Source of the DNA: an uncultured bacterium | GTDB lineage: Bacteria; Verrucomicrobiota; Kiritimatiellia; RFP12; UBA1067 | Length of the DNA stretch: 34,559 nucleotides | Reading direction: 5' to 3' | NCBI GenBank assembly: GCA_902769585.1 | Contig: CACXPT010000020.1 | Span: 1-34,559, forward strand | Part shown: positions 25,928 through 33,334 of the stretch, in pieces | How the letters are laid out: every line of letters starts with the position of its first letter | Numbering within the stretch: position 1 is the stretch's first letter | Notes under the pieces: generated by a model | Seen by the model: only the letters and a program-made list of their open reading frames with translations | What the model was told of the DNA's origin: nothing | The model's database searches: none | Program-made: the position numbers and the translations under genes

Positions 25928-25956
25928 TTGCGCTTTGCATTTGAGTATGCTACACT
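25928..25956 (+). promoter_or_regulatory. Promoter of the frameshifted beta-helix gene
   Basis: TTGCGC (25928-25933), 17 nt, TACACT (25951-25956) with a TGC extension. GAAAGGAAACGAC precedes the ATG at 26035. It contains the same TATGCTACACT string as the LamG gene promoter at 2182-2192. Confidence 0.55.
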
Positions 25957-26034
25957 TGCAACCGTCAGCGGCGGGCACTGCCTCCGGGACGACAGGTCCG
26001 CAAGCTGCCATACCCTTTACTGAAAGGAAACGAC

Positions 26035-27453
26035 ATGAAAAAGCTAATGTGTGCAACGGCTATCTTGGCATCCTTCGCGGCCATCGGCGCATTCCCCAGC
26101 GCAGAGACTCAGCCCAACGCGATCAGCTTCGAAGGCTACACGTCAGCAACGGCATTGCAGCTCGTGAACGGAGTGAACGAGTACGACGAGGATGGCACCC
26201 AGGAACTATTCTCCTATTTCTTCTTCGAGGGCGATACTGACGCCTCGACCGTGAAAACATTCGGCGGCGACAACCTCGCCGCGCCAACGATACAGCGCCC
26301 GTTCTTATTCGCCGACGCCACGCCGAACGACAGATACCTCGAAGTCGATACTGCATCAGGCACGCTTTGGCGCTCGTTCGGGATAGCGTCCGGCGAAGGC
26401 ATGGGCGAAGCGCTGGAGATCGCCGATGAAGGCACCTACGTCGACACGCTCATGCAGTTCTCGCCCGTCCCGGCCACCGTCCCGTTCGAGACAGGCGCGG
26501 AGGACAAGCTGGCCCTCCGCCTGCAGATCGACACGAGCGGCGGCACGCCCGTGACGAACCTCATCGTGCGCGCGGCCTACGTGAATAACGACGGAACCGA
26601 AACCAGCGTGGTCGCCACAAACTACACGCTGAATACCGCGTCGCCCGTCGTGCCGGGCCAGTGGTACCGCCTGACGGTCAAGGCGCTCGCCGATGTGACG
26701 AAGTGCAAGGTGTGGAATGGGGATCCCAATGGCTTCACGGGTTTTGAGATCTACCTGGACGGCGTGCAGCTGGCCGCGACGACGCCGACCTTCGGCACAG
26801 GGTACATGGCTTACGCCACGGATGGAGAAGGTAGATGGCTGTACGCTGACTTGGACGAGGACCTCATCGCGTACCTCCAGAGCGGCAAGGTGTTTCCCAG
26901 CCTGCTGGGAGCGACCACCAACGCCACCGTCCAGGCCATCGGCTTCCAGGGCGAGGGCGCAGTCGACGACATCGTGATGGCCGACGGCACCCCCTTCCCC
27001 CCAGCCGTGGCGATCGGCGACGTCAACTACGATTCGCTTGAAGAGGCACTGGCAGAAGCCCTGGATGGCGATACGCTCACCCTGCTCCAGGACATAACGC
27101 TGACGCAGGGCCTCGTCTTCGATTCCAGCACCCCGCTCTACCTCACGCTCGACCTCGGCGGACACACGTTGTCCTATCCGACGGCGGGTTCCAGCGAATA
27201 CATGATTACGGTCGATCCCGAAAACTGGCTTATCATCACGAATGGCACGCTCACCACCACCGGCCGCGGCGCTTTCGTAAAAGGTGAGCTGGACCTTCTC
27301 GCCGACACCTCGCTCGCGGCGGACTGCCGCGCGATCAACATCGTGGGCGTGGACAACAACACCAACATGCCGGCCGTCTGCTTCATCGACGCAGGCGCCA
27401 CGGTCACGCACGGCACGGCTCGCGCCAGTTCTATAACGCGTTTGCGTATCTGA
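26035..27453 (+). CDS. Secreted beta-helix protein, N-terminal part (frame broken near 27420)
   Basis: 472 codons in this frame, with signal peptide MKKLMCATAILASFAAIGAF and a clear ribosome site. Residues about 25-330 form a beta-sandwich-like domain (SFEGYTSATALQLVNG, then LALRLQIDTSGG and VPGQWYRLTVKA) that resembles LamG-type folds. Residues about 335-460 start a parallel beta-helix (LTLLQDITLTQGLVF, LTLDLGGHTLSY, LIITNGTLTTTG). After GATVTHGT the frame drifts into ARASSITRLRI and stops. The correct-looking continuation, QFYNAFAYLNVYGTIVDT, is in the next frame from about 27420. A single net -1 frame change joins this to the part ending at 29651. It was probably one gene of about 1205 codons. 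An exported polysaccharide-binding or surface protein is likely; no enzyme motif is seen. Confidence 0.8.
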   Translation: MKKLMCATAILASFAAIGAFPSAETQPNAISFEGYTSATALQLVNGVNEYDEDGTQELFSYFFFEGDTDASTVKTFGGDNLAAPTIQRPFLFADATPNDRYLEVDTASGTLWRSFGIASGEGMGEALEIADEGTYVDTLMQFSPVPATVPFETGAEDKLALRLQIDTSGGTPVTNLIVRAAYVNNDGTETSVVATNYTLNTASPVVPGQWYRLTVKALADVTKCKVWNGDPNGFTGFEIYLDGVQLAATTPTFGTGYMAYATDGEGRWLYADLDEDLIAYLQSGKVFPSLLGATTNATVQAIGFQGEGAVDDIVMADGTPFPPAVAIGDVNYDSLEEALAEALDGDTLTLLQDITLTQGLVFDSSTPLYLTLDLGGHTLSYPTAGSSEYMITVDPENWLIITNGTLTTTGRGAFVKGELDLLADTSLAADCRAINIVGVDNNTNMPAVCFIDAGATVTHGTARASSITRLRI

Positions 27454-27590
27454 ACGTCTACGGCACTATCGTAGATACCGCCACTACGCCGGGCCAGTAC
27501 GGCATCACCGGCAACGGCGGCAACGCGACGCTCGCCGAGATCAACTTCTATGAGGGATCCGTCTACACCTTTGCGGACACGACGCGCCCG

Positions 27591-29651
27591 ATGATGTGGC
27601 TGCCGTCGAACGACCTCAACCTCTACGGCGGCACGCTCACCTCAGCGGGCGGCGGTATCTTTGTCCTGTGCGGCAAGGTCAACGTCCCGGCCGATTCCAC
27701 GGTGTCGGTGACCGCGACCGGTCCGTCGGGCGCGTACGGGAACTATAACAATTGCCACACGGGTGATGCCTTCTACTTTGCCGCTACGGGCACGCGCTAT
27801 CCGCGTTCGCAATACAAGGATACCCTGCCGGAAGGCGTCGGCGTGGACCAGATCGAGGCCAATATCGCAGGCGGTACGTTCACCTCCGAGAACGGTGAGG
27901 CCATCGCGGCATATACGGATTCGAGTTGTAGTGGAGTCGTGGCGCTCACGAACTTTGTCTCGGGCGGCCTGTACTCGAGCGAGCCGGCGGCCGCGCTGCT
28001 CGCGCCGAAGCACCTCACGAAGACAGTGTCCGACCCGGCGGGCTACTACACGGTCTACCGCTGGCTCGCCGGCTCGGGCACGGCGCAGGATCCGTTCCAG
28101 ATCGCCGACCGCGACGACCTCGAGTTCTTCCGCGACCAGGTGAACAACGCGAACGCGCTAGGCACGCCCGGACAGCACTTCTTGCAGCTGGCGGACATCG
28201 ACCTCGGCGGCGACCGCTGGGTGGACATCGGCAATATAAATAACACCAATGTCGCTTGCTTCGCTACCAAGCCCGCGTTCAGCGGCGTCTACGACGGCGG
28301 CGGACACGTTGTGAGCAACTTCGTGCTGTCCGGTTACAGCTACTGCGGATTCTTCGGCGCAATCATTGACGGTACGGTGAAGAACCTCCGCATTCTGGAC
28401 GTATCCTCGCCTGTCGGCCTTAGCGCGGGTGCCGCATTCTGCGGCGACATCGAGGGAAGTAGCCTCGTCGAGAATGTCACCGTGAGCGGTACCGTGAATG
28501 GAAGCTTCAACGTTGGCGGTTTCTCGTCATGGGCTCAGGACAACATCACGATGATCAGCTGCACGAACCTCGCAAACGTTTCTTCGTTAACCTCGAAGCT
28601 CGGCGGTTTACATCCTTACTTCACTGGTACGCTCATCTGTTCCAATTGCTGCAACAAGGGCGATATGACCTTCATCAAGACCTACAGTGGTTCGAAAAAT
28701 AATGACGGGACGGCGGCCGTAGGTGGTCTCTTGGGATACCAGGCTGGCGGGAAGGCCACGTTCCTAGACTGCGTGAACGGGGGATCTATCAACGCCACCT
28801 ACGCAGCTGGTGTGGTTGGTACCGTGACGCTCGGCGGTTTCGTTGGCCGTGCCCAATCGACAACAGGGAAGATCGCAATCACGAACGGCGTCAACTCCGG
28901 CACTATCGCCACGGACGTCTCCAACACGAACGAGCAGGCGGAAGTGGGTGGCTTCATCGGCTATCTGGCAAACGGCGCATCGCTGTCGATGGACAACGTG
29001 ACGGTGGCGGCAGGCACGCAACTCTCAGCCACGGTGAAGGAGGGTGTAACGCCGTACGTGCGGGCGTTCGTGGGGCGTGACCACAGTACGACGCAGACCG
29101 CCATCCTCACGCTCGGCGTAGCGCCAAGCGAGTACGCGCCCGGCATCGCCGCGGACATCGCTGGCGGCTACAACAGCACGTCCACGGCGGACGGACTCAC
29201 CACCTATTTCATTGAGGCGACGTTCAGCGTGGACTGGGACACGGACGCGGACGCCTCCGCGATCTGGGGCACGACCGCGCCGACGGCCGCAGAGCTGGAG
29301 AGCATCAAGTCCTGGGCCACGACAAACAACATCGTCGATCCGAACGGCAAGCTCGGGCTCGAGTCCTACCTGCTCGGCTGCACGAGCCGTCTGACGGTCG
29401 ATCCCGTGCTGCACATCGACGCGATCGAGCAGACCGCGACCGGCTGGACGATCAAGGTGAGCGCGTCCGCTGGCGAGGCAGAGGTGCCGCTCTCGAGCGC
29501 CATCAACGGCACGCTGAAGGTGCGGTACGCCACCGAACTGACGGGCCCCTGGACCGAAGCGACCTACGCGCCCACGTTCGACAACGGACAGGCGACCGTC
29601 ACGGTCACGGCGGAGGGCGCCAAGTTCATGAAGGCCGCCATCACCAGGTAA
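27591..29651 (+). CDS. Secreted beta-helix protein, C-terminal part (GLUG-like repeats)
   Basis: 686 codons from the first ATG, but the frame is open and protein-like upstream to at least 27420, so this is the 3' part of the gene that begins at 26035. No ribosome site precedes 27591. The protein continues the beta-helix (YGGTLTSAGGGIFVL), then a segment of the type DPFQIADRDDLEFFRDQVN with HFLQLADIDLGG and FSGVYDGGGHVVSNFVLSGY. It then has several GLUG-like turns (AAVGGLLGYQAGGKATFLDC, VTLGGFVGRAQS, AEVGGFIGYLANGASLSMDN). These occur in exported adhesins and autotransporter-like proteins. The last about 90 residues are a beta domain ending GAKFMKAAITR, broadly like the C-terminus of the gene at 5725. 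Without a signal peptide this fragment alone would not be exported. It converges on the next gene with 8 nt between stops. Confidence 0.8.
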   Translation: MMWLPSNDLNLYGGTLTSAGGGIFVLCGKVNVPADSTVSVTATGPSGAYGNYNNCHTGDAFYFAATGTRYPRSQYKDTLPEGVGVDQIEANIAGGTFTSENGEAIAAYTDSSCSGVVALTNFVSGGLYSSEPAAALLAPKHLTKTVSDPAGYYTVYRWLAGSGTAQDPFQIADRDDLEFFRDQVNNANALGTPGQHFLQLADIDLGGDRWVDIGNINNTNVACFATKPAFSGVYDGGGHVVSNFVLSGYSYCGFFGAIIDGTVKNLRILDVSSPVGLSAGAAFCGDIEGSSLVENVTVSGTVNGSFNVGGFSSWAQDNITMISCTNLANVSSLTSKLGGLHPYFTGTLICSNCCNKGDMTFIKTYSGSKNNDGTAAVGGLLGYQAGGKATFLDCVNGGSINATYAAGVVGTVTLGGFVGRAQSTTGKIAITNGVNSGTIATDVSNTNEQAEVGGFIGYLANGASLSMDNVTVAAGTQLSATVKEGVTPYVRAFVGRDHSTTQTAILTLGVAPSEYAPGIAADIAGGYNSTSTADGLTTYFIEATFSVDWDTDADASAIWGTTAPTAAELESIKSWATTNNIVDPNGKLGLESYLLGCTSRLTVDPVLHIDAIEQTATGWTIKVSASAGEAEVPLSSAINGTLKVRYATELTGPWTEATYAPTFDNGQATVTVTAEGAKFMKAAITR

Positions 29652-29659
29652 GCCCTACC

Positions 29660-30739
29660 TCAGTGAACATCGCCCCGCAGGTACTTGCGGTACGCTTTCG
29701 TTTCCTCGTTCACGAGCTTCTCGTTGATGACGGGATCCTGTAGAAATCCCTTGCCGCCGTCCTTCGCCACGTCAAGCACCGTGTTCAATGCAAGATCGCC
29801 CTTGAACCCGATAGTCATGTTCGTGACGTGCGAGGTGAACGCGCGCGGACACCTGATGCCCGTACGGCGTTTCCCTTTGCCGTGTTCAGGCTTGCCGTAC
29901 CACCACACGATGCAGCTGTCGAGGAAGCTGTGCCCGTTGAGGACGAATCCCGTGCTGAAATGATCGCTGTAGCAGCAGCGATAATGGTTGTTGCCCATGT
30001 CAAGGAAGCCGACGGACTCGGAATAGAAGGCGTTCAGCGAGGAGCGGTAGGCGTAGAGCGGATGGAGGTTCTGCATGAGGTTGCCGCTCCCCGTGAGCTT
30101 CACGCCCACAAGCATGCCCGCAATGCGCATGTTGGAGAGCGTGTTGTCGCATGACTCCACGAACACACCCACGGAGTTCGTCGCGCCGTTGCCGACGATG
30201 TTCACGTCCGAGATGTCGCTGTCCGAGGAGTTGCCGTTCGCGCCGTGCTTGATGTGCAGCCCCACAAGGACTCCCTTCATCGAGACACACCGCACTTTCG
30301 TCTCGCGTCCCGAGTCGATCGAGATGCCCTTCGCCACTTCGCTCCCGTCGATGATGCCGCCCGTGAACGAGTAGCAGCTGCCGGGCGTGCGGATGTTGTT
30401 TGCCGGATGGATGCCGCCGAGGCGCACCATCGCCTCGTCGTTCGTCCACCCAGGCGCCGCCTTGAGGATGGCGTAGTTCGAGAGCTGCAGGTCAACGCTT
30501 AGCGTCGGCTCAGCAGGCGTGGCGATCGGCTTGGAGAGAAGATAGGTTCCGTCCGGAAAGTAGATCGTGCGGTTCGGATGCGTGTCGATCACCTTCTGGA
30601 TGGCATCGGCCACGTCCGACTTCCCGTCCGCCGGAACGAAGTCCGTCACCACCACGAACCCCTTCCTCGCAGCGTCATCCGCCATCGCGCAGAGGCCTGC
30701 GACAAGAAGGATCATTACAGCAGGCATCGCGTGTCTCAT
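29660..30739 (-). CDS. Secreted pectate-lyase-like right-handed beta-helix protein
   Basis: 359 residues with signal peptide MRHAMPAVMILLVAGLCAMA. The opening FVPADGKSDVADAIQKVID, then TIYFPDGTYLLSKPI, is the hallmark of the pectate lyase superfamily 3 beta-helix (GH28-like fold) found in polysaccharide-cleaving and depolymerase proteins. Later coils are visible (YSFTGGIIDGS, VGVFVESCDNTLSNMRI, TGSGNLMQN). I cannot identify the catalytic acids, so activity and substrate are open. An ideal ribosome site GGAGG lies 7 nt before the ATG, and the gene begins 13 nt after the gltX stop. Co-transcription with gltX is therefore likely although the functions differ. Confidence 0.8.
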   Translation of the reverse strand: MRHAMPAVMILLVAGLCAMADDAARKGFVVVTDFVPADGKSDVADAIQKVIDTHPNRTIYFPDGTYLLSKPIATPAEPTLSVDLQLSNYAILKAAPGWTNDEAMVRLGGIHPANNIRTPGSCYSFTGGIIDGSEVAKGISIDSGRETKVRCVSMKGVLVGLHIKHGANGNSSDSDISDVNIVGNGATNSVGVFVESCDNTLSNMRIAGMLVGVKLTGSGNLMQNLHPLYAYRSSLNAFYSESVGFLDMGNNHYRCCYSDHFSTGFVLNGHSFLDSCIVWWYGKPEHGKGKRRTGIRCPRAFTSHVTNMTIGFKGDLALNTVLDVAKDGGKGFLQDPVINEKLVNEETKAYRKYLRGDVH

Positions 30740-30752
30740 GGCATGGCCTCCG

Positions 30753-32063
30753 TTAGAGCTGGGCAGCGGCGCGCGTGAGGCGCGCGACTGTGCGGTCGCG
30801 GCCGAGAAGCTCCAGCATCTCGAAGAGGCCCGGACCTTCCATGCGACCGGATACGGCCACGCGGATAGGATGCACCCACGGTCCCATGCCCTGGCCCTGC
30901 GAAAGTTCCTTCACCATCTCCTCGCCTGCCGCAGCAGTGAACGGCTCCAGCTTGGCGAAGCGGTCTGCCAGGTCTAGCAGCAGCTCCTTGACCCCCGGCT
31001 TCTTGAGACGCTTCTCCACGGCCTTCTCGTCGATCGGATAGTCGTCCGTGAAGAACCATGCGCAGTTGCCGGGGATGTCGTTCCAGAACTTCGTGCGGAT
31101 CTGCAGCTGGTCTATCAGCATTTCAAGGTTGAAGTCTGGAGGCGGCACGAGTCCAGCCGCGCCGAGGCGGGCGAGCAGCTCGTTCCTGAACTGCTCGCGC
31201 GGCGCGCGGCGGATATACTCGCCGTTCATCCACTGGAGCTTCTTTATGTCGAACTTCGCCGCCGTCACGTGGACCTTCTCGATGTCGAAAAGCTCCACCA
31301 TCTCCTGTCGCGTGAGGACCTCGCGCTCGTCGCCGGGGTTCCAGCCGAGGAGGAGCAGGTAGTTGAAGAGCGCCTCCGGCAGATAGCCATTCTCGCGGAA
31401 CTCGCCCACGAACGCCGCGCCATCGCGCTTGGAGTAGGGCTTGCCCTGCGCGTTGACGATCATGGAGAGGTGCCCGTAGCGCGGCGGCTCGGCGCCAAGC
31501 GCCTTGAAGAGCTCGATATGCTTGAACGTGTTCTCCACATGGTCGTCGCCGCGGATGACGTGCGTCACGCGCTGGTCGATGTCGTCCACCACGTTGGCGA
31601 GGTGGAAGATCGGCGAACCGTCGGAGCGGACGATCGCGAAATCTGGCACATCCTCGGCCTTCTTCTCCATGTGGCCCTTGACGATGTCGTCGAACGCGAG
31701 CGTCCCTTCCTTGGGCATGCGGAACATCACAACCTCGCCCGTCTTTCCGTCGCGGGAGGTCTTCTCCATCTTGTATGCGCGGCCGTCGGCGATCAGCTTC
31801 TCCACGCACGCCAGATGGCGCGAGACGTTCTTCGTCTGGTAAAAAGTAGGCTCGTCGTAGTCCAGCCCAAGCCACTCCATGCAGTCGAGCAGAGTCTGGA
31901 TTGCCTCTGGAGTTGACCGCTCGAGGTCGGTGTCCTCAACCCGCAAGAGGAACTTGCCGCCCGTGTGGCGCGCATAGAGCCAGTTGTAGATGGCCGCGCG
32001 GATGTTGCCGATATGTACCTTCCCCGTCGGTGACGGGGCAAAACGAACGCGAATCTCTGACAT
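30753..32063 (-). CDS. gltX: Glutamyl-tRNA synthetase
   Basis: 436 residues, at the short end for bacterial GluRS (often 460-500). It charges tRNA-Glu with glutamate using ATP. Class I signatures: RFAPSPTGKVHIGNIRAA with the HIGH-type motif HIGN (17-20), LLRVEDTDLERS, the HLANVVDDID and THVIRGDDH segments, and the KMSKS-type loop KPYSKRDG (from 208) followed by YLPEALFNYLLLLGWNP. The C-terminal about 120 residues are the helical anticodon-binding domain, ending VARLTRAAAQL. The KMSKS loop is PYSKR rather than the common KLSKR. A cognate tRNA-Glu is at 19529. It has its own promoter inside the end of the preceding membrane-fusion gene, with almost no leader. Confidence 0.95.
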   Translation of the reverse strand: MSEIRVRFAPSPTGKVHIGNIRAAIYNWLYARHTGGKFLLRVEDTDLERSTPEAIQTLLDCMEWLGLDYDEPTFYQTKNVSRHLACVEKLIADGRAYKMEKTSRDGKTGEVVMFRMPKEGTLAFDDIVKGHMEKKAEDVPDFAIVRSDGSPIFHLANVVDDIDQRVTHVIRGDDHVENTFKHIELFKALGAEPPRYGHLSMIVNAQGKPYSKRDGAAFVGEFRENGYLPEALFNYLLLLGWNPGDEREVLTRQEMVELFDIEKVHVTAAKFDIKKLQWMNGEYIRRAPREQFRNELLARLGAAGLVPPPDFNLEMLIDQLQIRTKFWNDIPGNCAWFFTDDYPIDEKAVEKRLKKPGVKELLLDLADRFAKLEPFTAAAGEEMVKELSQGQGMGPWVHPIRVAVSGRMEGPGLFEMLELLGRDRTVARLTRAAAQL

Positions 32064-32073
32064 AGCGGGTGGT

Positions 32074-32082
32074 ATTATACCA
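32074..32082 (-). promoter_or_regulatory. Extended -10 of gltX
   Basis: TGG-TATAAT on the minus strand, with the perfect -10 at 32079-32074. Only 10 nt separate it from the ATG at 32063, so the predicted leader is about 3 nt with no Shine-Dalgarno. No good -35 is seen at 17-18 nt. Confidence 0.5.
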
Positions 32083-32086
32083 AATC

Positions 32087-33328
32087 TCAGCGGGGTGGAG
32101 GAGGTCCGCCCTTGTTCTTTGAGCCGCCAAGGCGTTTCGGCATGAACGGGTTGGAAGGACCGGCAGCTCCCGGTCCGGCCAACTGCTGAGGCATGACGCC
32201 AAGCACAACCTCTTCTCCAACGATGTCGGTAGGCTCCTTGATTTCCGTGAAGGAACCGTCCGTGAGGCCCGTCTTGACAGCCACCTTGCGCGGCGGCGCG
32301 TTCGACTCCATCATGTACAGCGCCTTCTCGGCGGCACCGGCGGGACGAACCTCGCCCGGCGGATGGTAGCGGAACGCCGCCGACGTCACGGCCACGACGC
32401 CCTTCGCCTCGGCGATATGGACCGAGATGTTCGCCGTCATGCCGGGAAAGAGCTTGCCGCCGGGGTTGTCGGCCTCGATGATCACCGGATACGTCACGAC
32501 GCTAGACGTGGTGGTGGATGCCATGCGCACCTGCGTCACTATGCCCTTGAACTTCACGCCCGGATGCGAATCCACGGTGAACGACACCGTCTGCCCGTCC
32601 CGCACGCTGCCGATGTCGGCCTCCGGCACCGTGGCCTCCACCTGGATGCGCTTCAGGTCCGTGGCGATGTTGAGGAGCGGCACGGCGTTCATCGACGACA
32701 CGACGGTTTGCCCCTCGTCCACCGACCTGTCGATCACGACGCCGTTCACAGGCGAGACGATCGTGCAGTAGTTGAGGTTCGCCTTCGACTGGCTCACGGA
32801 CGCCTCGCTCTTCTCGACGCTGGCCTTTGCCGCGGCGAGCGACGCGATGGCCGTGTCGCGCGCCTCGAGTGCGGCGTCGTAGTCGGCCACAGGCACCATC
32901 TCGCGGTCAACCAGCTTCTTCTTGCGCACTAGCGTCTTTTCCGCCAGCACCAGCTGCGCCTCGCACTTCTTCACGTTCGCCTGGTTGGCGTGAAGCTCGC
33001 CGAGCGCGCTCTTGTAGTTGGCCTCGTACACCTGCGGGTCGATGAGCGCGACCACCTGCCCGTTCGTGACGGTGGAGTTGTAGTCGACGAACAGCTTGAT
33101 GATCTTGCCGTTCACCTGCGCGCCTACCTCCACCTTCTTGATAGGCTGCACCGTGCCAGTGGCCTCGACCGTGCGGAAGATGTCCATCTTCACTACCGGC
33201 GCGGTGCGGTAGCGCACCACTGCCGCCTCCTGGTTCCTCGAGGTGTAGTAGACGTATCCCCCGTAGCCGATGCCGGCCAGGATGGCCAGCACCAGCAGAC
33301 GCTTTATCCACCTGAGGAACGTTTGCAC
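32087..33328 (-). CDS. Efflux periplasmic adaptor (HlyD/MacA-type membrane fusion protein)
   Basis: 413 residues from a GTG start at 33328. One N-terminal membrane helix (LLVLAILAGIGYGGYVYYT, about 11-29). The first lipoyl half is about 48-100 (VEATGTVQPIKKVEVGAQVNG). A coiled-coil hairpin spans about 100-190, rich in Ala, Lys and Glu. The second lipoyl half begins NLNYCTIVSPVNGVVIDRSV. A beta-barrel follows (IQVEATVPEADIGSVRDGQ) and then a membrane-proximal domain (LFPGMTANISVHI). The C-terminus is a short Lys/Gly/Pro tail. Such adaptors link an inner-membrane ABC or RND pump to an outer-membrane channel. No pump or channel gene is in the window, so the partners are elsewhere. The gene starts 6 nt after the carB stop and is probably translated from the same mRNA, which is an odd pairing. 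Confidence 0.87.
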   Translation of the reverse strand: MQTFLRWIKRLLVLAILAGIGYGGYVYYTSRNQEAAVVRYRTAPVVKMDIFRTVEATGTVQPIKKVEVGAQVNGKIIKLFVDYNSTVTNGQVVALIDPQVYEANYKSALGELHANQANVKKCEAQLVLAEKTLVRKKKLVDREMVPVADYDAALEARDTAIASLAAAKASVEKSEASVSQSKANLNYCTIVSPVNGVVIDRSVDEGQTVVSSMNAVPLLNIATDLKRIQVEATVPEADIGSVRDGQTVSFTVDSHPGVKFKGIVTQVRMASTTTSSVVTYPVIIEADNPGGKLFPGMTANISVHIAEAKGVVAVTSAAFRYHPPGEVRPAGAAEKALYMMESNAPPRKVAVKTGLTDGSFTEIKEPTDIVGEEVVLGVMPQQLAGPGAAGPSNPFMPKRLGGSKNKGGPPPPR

Positions 33329-33334
33329 GGCAGG

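Noticed and set aside
27405-27435. Programmed ribosomal frameshift site
   Set aside because: No X-XXY-YYZ slippery heptamer and no obvious downstream stem in the overlap.
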